A stretch of DNA of 64,000 nt from an uncultured Flavobacteriaceae bacterium (GCA_947488435.1 CANKZG010000001.1:798308-862307), one strand, 5' to 3'; counted from the stretch's first letter, positions 1 to 9,302 are shown. Numbers and translations: made by a program. The notes: generated by a model not told the origin, from the letters alone.

Positions 1-312
1 TTTTATATATCTAAAAATAAGGTTTTTAAACATTTCATTTATCATTATATATCAACACACATATGTCAAATCTCTTTTAAGACTATCTTTTTCATTATAA
101 TAATGGGAAAGAACCATTTTCTTTTATTCAAATAACATCTAAAACTTAAAAATCAGAAGAAACGATAAAGTAATTTCATTTACTTAAAATCTGCTGAAAA
201 CAAAATCTCTTTTTTTACGAAGGATTTTAAAAGTGATCCTGCCCGAGTTTATGGACCAGCTGTTCTTACCCTTCCAAACAGAAAACCATGCTTCATTCGC
301 TCGCCTAAAAGA
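1..312. other. Left-edge non-coding stretch
   Basis: No open frame with recognisable protein content was seen on either strand. The first 200 bases are very AT-rich. The part from about 230 to 300 is more GC-balanced but matches nothing I recognise. It lies beyond the terminator of the leftward tRNA gene, so it could be the upstream or downstream region of a gene outside the window. Confidence 0.5.
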
Positions 313-344
313 AAAGCCCATGCTCCTTACGGAGCACGGGCTTT
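313..344 (-). terminator. Terminator behind the CAU tRNA
   Basis: An inverted repeat has arms AAAGCCC-TGCTCC (313-326, with an unpaired A at 320) and GGAGCA-GGGCTTT (331-344, with an unpaired C at 337) around the loop TTAC. On the minus strand the hairpin is followed by TTTTCTTTT. It starts 11 bases past the 3' end of the tRNA gene at 355-428, as expected for a Rho-independent terminator of that transcript. Confidence 0.85.
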
Positions 345-354
345 GCGCTTTAAG

Positions 355-428
355 TGGTCCCACCTGGGCTCGAACCAGGGACCCCCTGATTATGAGTCAG
401 GTGCTCTAACCAACTGAGCTATAGGACC
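355..428 (-). tRNA. tRNA with CAU anticodon (tRNA-Ile2 favoured over Met)
   Basis: A full cloverleaf can be folded on the minus strand: acceptor GGTCCTA/TGGGACC, D arm GCTC/GAGC, anticodon stem CCTGA/TCAGG with loop CTCATAA, and T arm CCTGG-TTCGAGC-CCAGG. The anticodon CAT is at 394-392. The discriminator base is A (355), and CCA is not encoded. CAU tRNAs may be elongator Met, initiator Met or the lysidine-modified Ile2. The acceptor pairs C4:G69 and C5:G68 are those known as TilS determinants in E. coli tRNA-Ile2, whereas E. coli elongator Met has U4:A69 and A5:U68. I therefore favour Ile2. The initiator is ruled out because the 1:72 pair is G:C. Confidence 0.9.
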
Positions 429-546
429 TGCTTTTTATACAGCATTGTACAAAAGCGGATGCAATATTACTATTTATTTTCTTGGAGTGCAAGAATTATC
501 TGTTTCAGAAACCTAGCCTTATCCTATAAAATTCTTTTTATAAAAA

Positions 547-1068
547 TTAAAGAAAAATATTAAACCCAATATTCAGGCTAAAAATGTTGAAGTCACCGTC
601 ACCAGCATCTTCATTTAACCCTATGCCATATCGGAGACCAGGTTCGATTGAAACTTTATCGGTAATAAACAATGCATATCCCCCCTGGATTCCAAACCAT
701 AATGGCGAAAAGCTATTGCCAGAAGCGCCATTTATATCTAAAGCTACAGGAATCCGGTTAACTATATAATACTTACCTCCGAACTTCCAGTTAAATACGC
801 CATCGCCAACATTTGAATCGGCATAGCCAATACCTGCTTTAAGTGCAAAATTGTCAAATATAAAATACCCGGCCTCACCACCCAAGCCCCAGGCAGTATT
901 ACCATCTACTGATCGTAACGCAAACCCTGTATTGGAAGTAGAGGCTTCTCCAAATCCAGTGTTGATTTCAATTAACCATCCATCCTTACCCGTCTGGCTT
1001 CCATCCTGTGCGTTTGTGTAGCATGAACAAAAAATAACTAATGCAGTTAGTACAAATAATTTTCTCAT
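547..1068 (-). CDS. Small outer-membrane beta-barrel-like protein
   Basis: The 173-residue product starts with a clear signal peptide (MRKLFVL to about residue 20, cut after NAQ). The rest alternates short aromatic and glycine-rich strands (GWLIEINTGFG, AWGLGGEAGYF, FALKAGIGYA, WFGIQGGYAL, VSIEPGLRYGIG) and ends in an aromatic strand, GFNIFL. This is the pattern of an eight-stranded OmpA/OprF-like or opacity-type barrel. The strands GYFIFDNFALKAGIGYA and KVSIEPGLRYGIG are typical of the DUF6588/OMP_b-brl families in Bacteroidetes. The specific role is unknown. It stands alone, with 81 bases to the upstream gene. Confidence 0.75.
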   Translation of the reverse strand: MRKLFVLTALVIFCSCYTNAQDGSQTGKDGWLIEINTGFGEASTSNTGFALRSVDGNTAWGLGGEAGYFIFDNFALKAGIGYADSNVGDGVFNWKFGGKYYIVNRIPVALDINGASGNSFSPLWFGIQGGYALFITDKVSIEPGLRYGIGLNEDAGDGDFNIFSLNIGFNIFL

Positions 1069-1149
1069 GATTCGTTTTTTAATTGATTGTTAATATATAT
1101 TACATTGTGTTAGAATTTCTTTTTTATTCTTTCCTTAGCTTATACTTAA

Positions 1150-1554
1150 TTATTGCCTGATTTCTTGGCACAACTCTACTAATACTCCATTGGTGGTCTT
1201 TGGGTGCAAAAAAGCAACTAACTTATTGTCGGCTCCTTTTTTGGGTGTTTCATTTAACACTGTAAAACCTTCATTTTTAAGACGTGTAATTTCCAATTCA
1301 ATATCATCTACCGCAAAAGCAATATGATGCACCCCCTCTCCTTTGCGTTCAATAAATTTAGCAATAGGACTCTCCAGGTTTGTTGCTTCCAACAGTTCAA
1401 TTTTATTGGGTCCAGACTTAAAAAAAGAGGTGCGCACTCCCTCAGAAGCTACTTCCTCAATCTTGTAATGTGACACGCCTAGCAGTTTTTCAAATAGGGT
1501 GTTTGAAGCTTCTAAATCTTTTACTGCTATTCCAATATGTTCTACTTTATCCAC
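1150..1554 (-). CDS. mce: Methylmalonyl-CoA epimerase
   Basis: The protein has 134 residues, the usual length for the family. It interconverts (2R)- and (2S)-methylmalonyl-CoA in the propionyl-CoA/succinyl-CoA route. It is a glyoxalase/VOC fold with two beta-alpha-beta-beta-beta halves. The metal-ligand segments are visible: EHIGIAV (H at residue 6), a KIELLE segment at about residues 50-55, GVHHIAFAV (residues 74-82) and the C-terminal VELC. The start is GTG (rc of 1552-1554); no ATG lies closer to the expected N-terminus MDKVEHIGIAV. It is divergent from rbfA with only 52 bases between the starts, so the two promoters must overlap or lie back to back. Confidence 0.93.
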   Translation of the reverse strand: MDKVEHIGIAVKDLEASNTLFEKLLGVSHYKIEEVASEGVRTSFFKSGPNKIELLEATNLESPIAKFIERKGEGVHHIAFAVDDIELEITRLKNEGFTVLNETPKKGADNKLVAFLHPKTTNGVLVELCQEIRQ

Positions 1555-1594
1555 TATCTTATAATATTGACTCTAAAGTACGAAATACTATCCG

Positions 1595-1602
1595 TATTTT
1601 TG
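1595..1602 (+). promoter_or_regulatory. -7 element upstream of rbfA
   Basis: TATTTTTG is an exact match to the Bacteroidetes -7 consensus TAnnTTTG and ends 4 bases before the rbfA ATG. The transcript would therefore be leaderless or nearly so. No well-spaced -33 TTG was found; the nearest, at 1567-1569, is 25 bases away. Confidence 0.55.
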
Positions 1603-1606
1603 CAGT

Positions 1607-1999
1607 ATGGAAACGCAACGACAGAAAAAAATTGGGGGTGTTATTCAAAAAGATATTGCTGATATCTTACAACGTGCAGCCACTGATGGTGGGCTAAAAG
1701 GCACATTAATTTCGGTAACAAAGGTGACTGTTACCACAGATCTTTCCATTGCAAAAGTATATGTAAGCATCTTTCCACATGCAAGCGGTCAAGAATTGCT
1801 GAATGGCATTAAGGCAAATCAAGCTTTAATAAAACATGAATTGGCACAACGGACCAAAAATCAACTGCGGCGCATGCCTGAACTTTCTTTTTTTATTGAC
1901 GATTCTTTGGAATATATTGATGGGATTGAAAAATCTTTGAAGCGCGAAGAAGATCCCATTAAAAATAGAGATTTGCTCGCGAAAAGAAAAAAATCATAA
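1607..1999 (+). CDS. rbfA: Ribosome-binding factor A
   Basis: The 130-residue protein belongs to the RbfA family, a KH-like factor that binds the 30S subunit and helps mature the 16S rRNA 5' end. Typical features are the N-terminal METQRQKKIGGVIQKDIADIL, the central VTVTTDLSIAKVYVSIF, and LRRMPELSFFIDDSLEYIDGIE near the C-terminus. Length is normal. The ATG at 1607 lies just behind a -7 element. The stop is 3 bases before the start of the permease gene, so the two are probably cotranscribed. Confidence 0.95.
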   Translation: METQRQKKIGGVIQKDIADILQRAATDGGLKGTLISVTKVTVTTDLSIAKVYVSIFPHASGQELLNGIKANQALIKHELAQRTKNQLRRMPELSFFIDDSLEYIDGIEKSLKREEDPIKNRDLLAKRKKS

Positions 2000-2002
2000 T
2001 CG

Positions 2003-3211
2003 TTGAATTTTCCGCTATACATAGCCAAACGATATGTTCGCTCTAAAAGCAGTCAGAATGCTGTAAACATTATCAATTTTATTACTTTTCTAGTAATTGT
2101 AATTGGTTCGGCAGCATTATTTATTGTACTCTGCGGTTTTGCAGGGTTGAAAACATTTAGCTTATCCTTTACCAACGCCTTTGATCCTGATCTTAAGGCT
2201 ATTCCCGCAGCTGGAAAGTTTTTTGCTATTAGTTCAGAACAACAAAAAGGTTTGGACAACTTAGCAGGAGTAGCTTCTTATGCTAAAGAAATTGAAGAAC
2301 GCGTATATCTTACCCACGATCAAAAAAGTCATGTGGCTTATATCAAAGGCATTGATCAAAACTATGAGAAGACTATTAATGCCGATAGTATTTTATATTT
2401 TGGAGATTGGGTTGTGAACGAACGGCAAGGGATTGTGGGTTTAGAAATTGCTGCAACCCTCGGACTTACGCCCAACAATTATAGGAGCCCTCTCACTATC
2501 TTAGCTTTAAAGCCAGGTAAAGGTTCTTTTTCTCAAGAGGCTTTAGGGGGGAAACCTTATAATCAATTTCCACTTGTGGTAAGCGGCATATATGCCATTG
2601 AAGCTTCTCTAGATGCGAAGTATGTGTTTGCAGATCTTCCATTAGTGCAGGCTTTATTGGAAAAAGACAGCACTTTAATTTCAGGGATTAATTTTAAAAT
2701 TAAACCGGATGTCGATGTTCTTGATACTCAAAAAGAGATTGCAGCGATCTTAGGTAGAGATATTGTTGTAAAAACACGACAAGAATTAAATAGTACGTTA
2801 CATCGGATGCTCAATACCGAAAACCTAGCCACCTACCTTATATTTACGTTGGTGCTGATTATTGCCTTATTTAATGTAGTAGGAGCAATAATAATGATGA
2901 TTTTAGACAAGCAACAAAACTCAAAAACACTATATAATTTAGGCACAACAGTAAAAGAATTACGCCGTATTTATTTTGTTCAAGGAGTTTTGGTTACCTC
3001 ATTTGGGGGAACGATTGGAGTGCTCATCGGCTCCCTGTTAATATGGTCTCAACTTGCTTTTGAGTGGCTTAGAATTACGCCTTCCCTAGCCTATCCTGTA
3101 GAATTTCAATTGATTAACATTGGAATTGTACTGGCAACTATTGTAGTATTAGGCGTTATTGCCTCCAAAATTGCAAGCAGTAGAATTACCAAGAAGTTAC
3201 TGACGGCTTAA
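2003..3211 (+). CDS. LolC/LolE-like ABC transporter permease
   Basis: The 402-residue inner-membrane protein has the FtsX/LolC-E layout: a short N-terminal segment (MNFPLYIAKRYVRSK), TM1 at about residues 22-50, a large periplasmic MacB-PCD-like domain (about 50-265), then three C-terminal TM helices (about 275-300, 325-350, 365-390). Lol-type permeases release lipoproteins from the inner membrane toward LolA. The start is TTG at 2003, 3 bases behind the rbfA stop; this start gives the family N-terminus and I see no better one. No cognate ATPase gene is adjacent, as is common for this gene in Flavobacteria. The gene ends directly against the convergent dusB stop. Confidence 0.85.
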   Translation: MNFPLYIAKRYVRSKSSQNAVNIINFITFLVIVIGSAALFIVLCGFAGLKTFSLSFTNAFDPDLKAIPAAGKFFAISSEQQKGLDNLAGVASYAKEIEERVYLTHDQKSHVAYIKGIDQNYEKTINADSILYFGDWVVNERQGIVGLEIAATLGLTPNNYRSPLTILALKPGKGSFSQEALGGKPYNQFPLVVSGIYAIEASLDAKYVFADLPLVQALLEKDSTLISGINFKIKPDVDVLDTQKEIAAILGRDIVVKTRQELNSTLHRMLNTENLATYLIFTLVLIIALFNVVGAIIMMILDKQQNSKTLYNLGTTVKELRRIYFVQGVLVTSFGGTIGVLIGSLLIWSQLAFEWLRITPSLAYPVEFQLINIGIVLATIVVLGVIASKIASSRITKKLLTA

Positions 3212-4243
3212 CTACGAAGGAGTAGCGAATTCGTGATTTCCAAATTTTTCCAAAACCTCATCAAAAGCGGCGAAGACATCTTTGGAATCATCACTAGTTA
3301 CCATTTTCATTCGGTATTCCTTAAAGTTCGGTATTCCCTTAAAATAATTGGTGTAATGACGACGTGTTTCAAAAACGCCTAATTTTTCACCTTTCCAATC
3401 GATCGCCATTTGCAAGTGCCTTCGTGCTGCATGCACTCGTTCTTCCATTGTTGGAGGTGTTTTATGCGTTCCCGTCTTAAAATAGTGTTTTACCTCATTA
3501 AAAAACCAAGGATAACCGATACTTGCACGGCCTATCATTGCTCCATCTAATCCATATTCATCTCTCATTTTTAGTGCCATTTCTGGGCTATCTACATCGC
3601 CATTTCCAAAAACTGGAATGTGCATTCGCGGATTATTTTTCACCTGAGCTATAGGTTTCCAATCGGCCGCGCCCTTATACATTTGCACTCGCGTTCTCCC
3701 GTGTATCGCAATGGCTTTGCAACCTACATCCTGCAAGCGTTCTGCAACTTCTACAATTTTAATCGAATCATGATCCCAGCCCAAACGGGTTTTTACGGTT
3801 ACCGGCAACTTAGTGTGTTCAACCATCGCTTTGGTAAGTGATACCATTAAGTCAATATTCTTTAAAATACCCGCTCCCGCTCCTTTACTTACCACCTTCT
3901 TTACTGGGCATCCGAAATTAATATCAATAATATCCGGACCTGATTTTTCCACAATCTCTACAGAACGAAGCATCGAATCTAAATTAGCTCCAAAAATTTG
4001 TATCCCAACTGGGCGTTCTTTCTCATAAATATCCAGCTTCATTACACTTTTTGCTGCATCGCGTATCAATCCTTCCGAAGAGATAAATTCGGTATATACC
4101 ACATCAGCACCTTGCTCTTTACATAAAGCACGAAAAGGTGGATCGCTTACATCTTCCATAGGGGCAAGAAGTAATGGGAATTCTGGTAGTTGTATGTCTC
4201 CTATCTTTGGCAAACCTATTTTCTGATAATTTATAGCCTTCAA
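3212..4243 (-). CDS. dusB: tRNA-dihydrouridine synthase (DusB type)
   Basis: This is a flavin-dependent TIM-barrel enzyme that reduces uridine to dihydrouridine in the tRNA D-loop. The motifs APMEDVSDPPFR, DINFGCPVKKV (active-site Cys), KTRLGWD, AIHGRTRVQMYKG and IPVFGNGDV are all present. The frame is open to a TTG at 4243 (343 residues). That TTG lies inside an exact -7 promoter element (4241-4248), so it cannot be on a transcript from that promoter. A second TTG at 4213 would give MPKIGDIQLPEFPLLLAPMED, closer to the usual family N-terminus. I regard 4213 as the likelier start (333 residues). Confidence 0.93.
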   Translation of the reverse strand: MKAINYQKIGLPKIGDIQLPEFPLLLAPMEDVSDPPFRALCKEQGADVVYTEFISSEGLIRDAAKSVMKLDIYEKERPVGIQIFGANLDSMLRSVEIVEKSGPDIIDINFGCPVKKVVSKGAGAGILKNIDLMVSLTKAMVEHTKLPVTVKTRLGWDHDSIKIVEVAERLQDVGCKAIAIHGRTRVQMYKGAADWKPIAQVKNNPRMHIPVFGNGDVDSPEMALKMRDEYGLDGAMIGRASIGYPWFFNEVKHYFKTGTHKTPPTMEERVHAARRHLQMAIDWKGEKLGVFETRRHYTNYFKGIPNFKEYRMKMVTSDDSKDVFAAFDEVLEKFGNHEFATPS

Positions 4244-4248
4244 AGATA
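4241..4248 (-). promoter_or_regulatory. dusB promoter, -7 element with -33 TTG
   Basis: On the minus strand TATCTTTG matches TAnnTTTG exactly. A TTTTG lies upstream (rc of 4269-4273), 20 bases from the -7 element. The element overlaps the first possible TTG codon of dusB at 4243, which argues for a downstream start. Confidence 0.6.
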
Positions 4249-4357
4249 GCCCAATCTATAGGATAGCACAAAATTGAATCAACCAATTACTGTTTCTGAT
4301 CAGTACCAACACTACCAGAAAAGTGATTTTGACTAGTAAAGCCCGTTTAAATTAAAT

Positions 4358-4365
4358 TATATTTG
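4358..4365 (+). promoter_or_regulatory. -7 element upstream of lepA
   Basis: TATATTTG matches TAnnTTTG exactly, 56 bases before the lepA ATG. A TTTTG at 4327-4331 is 26 bases upstream, longer than the usual spacing, so only the -7 part is convincing. Confidence 0.55.
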
Positions 4366-4421
4366 CAATCTATTTTAAGCACCCTCATATCGCTGGGTTT
4401 ACTTATTACGCAATTTATTAA

Positions 4422-6218
4422 ATGAAACACATTCGAAATTTCTGTATTATCGCTCATATTGATCATGGCAAAAGTACTTTGGCCGATAGGTTATTAGATT
4501 TTACGGGTTCCGTTACTGATCGTGAAAAACAAGATCAACTTTTAGATTCGATGGATTTGGAACGTGAACGCGGTATTACCATAAAAAGTCACGCCATACA
4601 AATGGAGTATCAATACCAAGGAGACACTTATGTTTTAAACTTGATTGACACTCCTGGGCATGTGGATTTTTCTTATGAGGTTTCCCGCTCTATTGCAGCT
4701 TGCGAAGGTGCACTATTAGTAGTTGATGCTGCACAAAGTATACAAGCGCAGACTATTTCTAACCTCTATTTAGCCTTAGAGAATGATTTAGAAATTATTC
4801 CTGTATTGAATAAGGTAGATCTTCCAAGTGCTAATCCGGAGGAAGTAACGGATGATATTGTAGACTTGTTGGGTTGCGATGCGGAGGAAGTGATTCCTGC
4901 CAGTGCCAAAACAGGTATAGGTATCGAAGCAATTCTCAATGCTATTATAGAACGTGTTCCTGCTCCAGAAGGTGTTCCAGACGAACCTTTACAAGCTTTG
5001 GTATTTGATTCTGTATACAATCCTTTTCGAGGTGTTGAAACCTATTTTCGCGTAATTAATGGTAAAATAACTAAAGGTCAAAAAATAAAATTTGTCGCTA
5101 CTGATAAAGATTATTTTGCAGATGAAGTAGGTACCTTAAAACTGAATCAGGTTCCAAAAAAGGAAATAAAATCTGGAGATGTAGGGTATTTAATTACGGG
5201 TATTAAAGATGCACGAGAGGTAAAAGTTGGAGATACAATTACTGATGCCGCCAACCCAACGCAAAATGCCATCGAAGGGTTTGAAGATGTAAAGCCTATG
5301 GTTTTTGCAGGGATTTACCCCGTAGATACCGAGGATTTTGAAGAACTTCGTTCTTCTATGGAAAAGTTGCAGTTGAATGATGCTTCACTTGTTTTTACTC
5401 CGGAAAGTAGTGCCGCCTTAGGTTTTGGTTTTCGCTGTGGTTTCTTAGGAATGCTACACATGGAAATTATACAAGAGCGCCTAGAGCGGGAGTTTAATAT
5501 GACCGTAATTACCACTGTGCCAAACGTGAGTTATTATGCTTATACCCGGAAAGATCCTGATATGCCGCTTATTGTGAATAACCCTACAGATTTGCCCGAT
5601 CCTTCGACGGTAGATCGTGTAGAAGAACCTTATATCAAGGCAACCATTATTACCAAGGCAGATTTTGTAGGTAATGTGATGTCGCTTTGTATCGAAAAAA
5701 GAGGATTAATTACCAATCAAACCTATCTCACCACGGAGCGCGTAGAATTGAATTTTGATATGCCATTGGCAGAAATTGTATTTGATTTTTACGATCGACT
5801 CAAAACCGTATCTAAGGGGTATGCATCTTTCGACTATGCGCCTATCGGTATGCGCGTTTCTAAGTTAGTGCGTGTAGATATTCTGCTAAACGCACAACCT
5901 GTAGATGCACTGTCCGCACTGATTCATTTTGACAATGCAACAACCATTGGAAAGAAAATGTGTGAGAAGTTAAAGGAACTTATTCCCCGACAGCAATTTG
6001 ATATCCCCATTCAGGCGGCAATTGGATCAAAGATTATCTCTAGAGAAACCATAAAAGCATTGCGAAAAGACGTTACCGCCAAATGTTATGGAGGGGATAT
6101 TTCTCGTAAGCGAAAACTGTTGGAAAAACAGAAAAAAGGAAAGAAACGTATGCGTCAGGTAGGAAATGTAGAAATTCCGCAACAGGCATTTATGGCGGTA
6201 CTAAAGCTCAATGATTAG
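4422..6218 (+). CDS. lepA: Elongation factor 4 (LepA)
   Basis: The 598-residue translational GTPase is the expected length for EF4, which back-translocates or remodels stalled ribosomes. The GTP-binding motifs are complete: AHIDHGKST near residue 10, the RGITIKSH switch region, [12 protein letters not shown], and NKVDLPSA with SAKTG. Domain II, the EF-G III/V-like domains, and the LepA-specific C-terminal domain ending [20 protein letters not shown] are all visible. It is monocistronic. Its stop lies 14 bases from the convergent antiporter gene. Confidence 0.98.
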   Translation: MKHIRNFCIIAHIDHGKSTLADRLLDFTGSVTDREKQDQLLDSMDLERERGITIKSHAIQMEYQYQGDTYVLNLIDTPGHVDFSYEVSRSIAACEGALLVVDAAQSIQAQTISNLYLALENDLEIIPVLNKVDLPSANPEEVTDDIVDLLGCDAEEVIPASAKTGIGIEAILNAIIERVPAPEGVPDEPLQALVFDSVYNPFRGVETYFRVINGKITKGQKIKFVATDKDYFADEVGTLKLNQVPKKEIKSGDVGYLITGIKDAREVKVGDTITDAANPTQNAIEGFEDVKPMVFAGIYPVDTEDFEELRSSMEKLQLNDASLVFTPESSAALGFGFRCGFLGMLHMEIIQERLEREFNMTVITTVPNVSYYAYTRKDPDMPLIVNNPTDLPDPSTVDRVEEPYIKATIITKADFVGNVMSLCIEKRGLITNQTYLTTERVELNFDMPLAEIVFDFYDRLKTVSKGYASFDYAPIGMRVSKLVRVDILLNAQPVDALSALIHFDNATTIGKKMCEKLKELIPRQQFDIPIQAAIGSKIISRETIKALRKDVTAKCYGGDISRKRKLLEKQKKGKKRMRQVGNVEIPQQAFMAVLKLND

Positions 6219-6232
6219 TCAAAGCGCCTACT

Positions 6233-8065
6233 TTAAGTAGCATCCACATCAAACATTTTCCCGATATACACCAATTTATGGCCATCGCCACTTGGTGCAA
6301 ATGCTTTACTAGTGGCCGGGATTATTTGAATACTTCCTTCCGGGTCCTTTAAAAAAACAGGAATAATATCCCTATCGCGTTCCGTAATGTCTATCAATCT
6401 GTCGTAATGTGCTTTATCCTCCAATTCAATCTCATGTACTGCTGGATACTTTCGCACAGCATCGGTTAAACGAATAAAATCATCTGTATGGGAAAAAAGG
6501 CCCTCTTTCGGATTGTTTTGGGGATCATTCATTTCCTCGGAATTTACAATTCTATAGGCTCCATTTTCACCAAACTGTTTTCGAAACTTATCAATAGCAA
6601 ATTTATTAATGTCAGAGTTTCCTGTTAACGCCATTAAATATCCCATATCATTCAATTCAATATTATCCGTAAGCGGATCGGAATAAATATTGGCCACCAT
6701 GGCTTCCAGACCAATACTTTTGGCCTTTTCTACATTGTTCGCATTATTATCTATAAGTACTACATGACGGTTATTTTTGTGTAAATAACTTCCAATGAGC
6801 CGTGATACTTTTGAGGCCCCTATAATTAAAATACCCTCTGATTTCGAAAGAAAAACACCAACTACTTTTGCAAAAAGTCGCGCTGTTGTAGCATTCAATA
6901 GCACTGTGCCTAATACAATCATAAACACTAAAGGCGTAATATATTCTGCTCCTGGTTCCCCCCGTAATAATAGTTTTGATCCAAACAAGGAAGCAATACC
7001 CGCTGCAACAATACCTCGAGGGCCCACCCAACCAATAAACAGTTTTTCATTGAGCTTTAAGCTAGATCCCTGAGTGCTTAAAAACACTCCTAATGGCCGT
7101 ATGATAAATACAATAACCGCGAAAAGAACAGCAGTCTGCCAGTTATATATCAATTCCAAATCACTAATATTAATATTGGCAGATAGGAGAATAAACAAAA
7201 TAGAGATTAAGAGAACACTTAACGACTCTTTAAAATATAGCAGTTCCTTAAGGTTTGGTAGGTTCATATTTCCCATCACCATTCCCATAACAACAACGGC
7301 CAAAAGCCCCGATTCATGTGCAAAAATATCAGCTTCTACATATACCAGCAGCACAACGCTTAAGGAGACAACATTTAATAAATAATGCGGAATAAAGTTC
7401 TTTCGTATTGCAAAGGCAAGCGCATGAGCGAAAGTAAAACCAAAGGTCGTTCCAAAGAGCAGTATTTTTCCGAACTCCACAAATGCTGTTTTGGTAAAGG
7501 CTTCTCCCTCTCCTACACTAATAAACTCAAAAACTAACACCGCAACCAAAGCTCCTATGGGGTCAATTAATATTCCTTCCCACTTTAAAACCGCTGAAAT
7601 GTCTTTTTTAAGTGGAATGTTCCTTAAAATAGGTGAAATCACTGTTGGTCCGGTAACAATAATTAGAGCCGAAAACAAAAATGAAATCTGCCAACTTAAA
7701 CCAAATACAAAATGTGTTACTACACCAGCTCCTATAAAAGTAACCAACGTACCTACAGTAATTAGTTTGGTAATAACTGGACCTACATTTTTAATTTCAG
7801 AACGCTTAAGGGTTAAGCCCCCTTCAAATAAAATAATACTAATCGCTAACGAGACGAAGTAATAAAGTGATTCTCCAGGAAACAATCCTTTTTCACCGTT
7901 CCAAATGGGTTCAATGAGTTTTTCCCCATCTTCGGTAAACAATGTGGCAACGGGTCCGACTAAAAGACCAATAAGAATTAAGGGTAAAATTGCCGGTAGT
8001 TTTAGACGCCAAGCCACCCATTGTGCAATAATTCCTAAGATGATAATTCCCGCAAGCTCGAGCAT
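6233..8065 (-). CDS. CPA1-type Na+/H+ antiporter with TrkA-N domain
   Basis: The 610-residue inner-membrane protein has two parts. Residues 1 to about 400 are 11-13 hydrophobic helices typical of the CPA1 sodium/proton exchangers, with FEGGLTL and VTGPTVISPIL. The VTGPT segment is the place where the NhaP/NHE ion-binding Asp/Asn motif is expected. Residues about 405-520 form a Rossmann TrkA-N-like domain (GILIIGASKVSRLIG, HVVLIDNN), followed by a soluble tail of about 90 residues. Transport of Na+ or K+ against H+ with nucleotide control is inferred from the family. The ATG at 8065 gives a good hydrophobic start. A near-match -7 (TATGTTTA, 8100-8107) lies upstream. Confidence 0.88.
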   Translation of the reverse strand: MLELAGIIILGIIAQWVAWRLKLPAILPLILIGLLVGPVATLFTEDGEKLIEPIWNGEKGLFPGESLYYFVSLAISIILFEGGLTLKRSEIKNVGPVITKLITVGTLVTFIGAGVVTHFVFGLSWQISFLFSALIIVTGPTVISPILRNIPLKKDISAVLKWEGILIDPIGALVAVLVFEFISVGEGEAFTKTAFVEFGKILLFGTTFGFTFAHALAFAIRKNFIPHYLLNVVSLSVVLLVYVEADIFAHESGLLAVVVMGMVMGNMNLPNLKELLYFKESLSVLLISILFILLSANINISDLELIYNWQTAVLFAVIVFIIRPLGVFLSTQGSSLKLNEKLFIGWVGPRGIVAAGIASLFGSKLLLRGEPGAEYITPLVFMIVLGTVLLNATTARLFAKVVGVFLSKSEGILIIGASKVSRLIGSYLHKNNRHVVLIDNNANNVEKAKSIGLEAMVANIYSDPLTDNIELNDMGYLMALTGNSDINKFAIDKFRKQFGENGAYRIVNSEEMNDPQNNPKEGLFSHTDDFIRLTDAVRKYPAVHEIELEDKAHYDRLIDITERDRDIIPVFLKDPEGSIQIIPATSKAFAPSGDGHKLVYIGKMFDVDAT

Positions 8066-8444
8066 TGAACTATTTTTTTGAAATTTAACACTTTTATTTT
8101 AAACATAAATTTAAAAAGTCTTCTAGTGCTGCTTTTCATTATGATCTTCTCTTGTCCTTTTCTAAGCTATGCATAAAACAAGCATCTCGATTTGGCGATT
8201 GAAGTCCCTAAGAAAAAAGAAGTCCTATAAAGGCTATTTTGGATGTTTCGGTTCAATACATAAAGAACGCCTATTAGGTGTTCAAGAAATTAAGGTTGTG
8301 ATATATTTTAGGCAGCAACTTGGATAATTATTGCAACCTGATTAGTTGGTGTTTGATAATTTGTTAAAAAACAGCTAATAAAGCGCTCGACAAAGTGATA
8401 TCGCAGTCGCTTTTCTTATTTTGCAGGCTATTAGCATTTTATAA
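8066..8444. other. 379-base intergenic region, divergent promoters
   Basis: The region lies between the leftward antiporter and the rightward MBL-hydrolase gene. No coding frame was recognised. Likely promoter parts are TATGTTTA on the minus strand (8100-8107, one mismatch to TAnnTTTG) and TATTTTG at 8417-8423 on the plus strand, 22 bases before the ATG at 8445. The middle (about 8150-8330) is less AT-rich than a normal spacer, and I see no structure in it. Confidence 0.4.
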
Positions 8445-9302
8445 ATGAATTTACATCCCATTGAAACTGGCAATTTCAAGCTAGATGGAGGAGCGATGTT
8501 TGGTGTAGTGCCAAAATCTTTATGGAACAGAACCAATCCTGCTGATAGCAATAACATGATCGATATTGCTGCCAGAAGCCTCTTAATTGAAGATGGCAAT
8601 CGTCTTATTCTTATAGATACAGGTTTAGGCAAAAAACAGTCCGAGAAGTTTTTTAGTTATTACTATCAATGGGGACCGCATTCGTTGGATAACTCTTTGC
8701 AGCAAAAAGGGTTTCATCGGGACGACATAACCGATGTATTTATGACCCATTTGCATTTTGATCACTGCGGAGGCAGTGTGCAATGGAATAAGAACAGAAC
8801 TGGGTATGAGCCTGCATTTAAAAACGCTACTTTTTGGACCAACGAAGCACATTGGAACTGGGCACTTAAGCCCAACCCAAGAGAAAAAGCTTCTTTTCTC
8901 AAAGAAAACCTCTTACCAATGCAAGAAAGTGGTCAACTCCAATTCATTTCAGCTTCCACAGAGGCCTTTCAGAAAAGTTCCGAATTAGGTTTCGGAGTTC
9001 ATTTTGTTGATGGGCATACCGAGAAACAGATGTTACCCCACATTAAATACAAAGAAAAGACGATTGTTTTTATGGCGGATCTTCTACCTACCGTAGGCCA
9101 TATTCCTGTACCCTATGTCATGGGTTATGATACGCGTCCCCTATTGACTTTGTCTGAGAAAGCATTTTTTTTAGAGCAGGCAGCAACCGAAAATTATTTC
9201 CTGTTTTTGGAACATGATGCGCACAACGAGATTTGTACCTTAAAACATACCGAAAAAGGAGTGCGGTTAAATGAAGTGCATTCCTGCAGCGATCTTTTTT
9301 AA
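8445..9302 (+). CDS. MBL-fold metallo-hydrolase
   Basis: The 285-residue protein has the metallo-beta-lactamase motif THLHFDHCGG (H102, H104, D106, H107), preceded by the strand RLILIDTGLG (the Asp-Thr-Gly turn before the metal site). Downstream ligands are probably the His in FVDGHTEKQM, the Asp in VFMADLLPT and the His in FLEHDAHNE. The family holds lactonases, glyoxalase II-like enzymes and many uncharacterised hydrolases, so the substrate cannot be told. The N-terminus resembles AHL-lactonase-like proteins but is not diagnostic. There is no signal peptide, so it is probably cytoplasmic. The gene stands alone, 85 bases before the subtilase gene. Confidence 0.85.
   Translation: MNLHPIETGNFKLDGGAMFGVVPKSLWNRTNPADSNNMIDIAARSLLIEDGNRLILIDTGLGKKQSEKFFSYYYQWGPHSLDNSLQQKGFHRDDITDVFMTHLHFDHCGGSVQWNKNRTGYEPAFKNATFWTNEAHWNWALKPNPREKASFLKENLLPMQESGQLQFISASTEAFQKSSELGFGVHFVDGHTEKQMLPHIKYKEKTIVFMADLLPTVGHIPVPYVMGYDTRPLLTLSEKAFFLEQAATENYFLFLEHDAHNEICTLKHTEKGVRLNEVHSCSDLF

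Noticed and set aside
584-769. 61-codon plus-strand frame
   Set aside because: It is antisense to the small barrel protein, whose signal peptide and strands are convincing.
7491-7862. 123-codon and nearby 103-codon plus-strand frames within the antiporter gene
   Set aside because: They are antisense to well-supported membrane helices of the antiporter and show no recognisable protein features.
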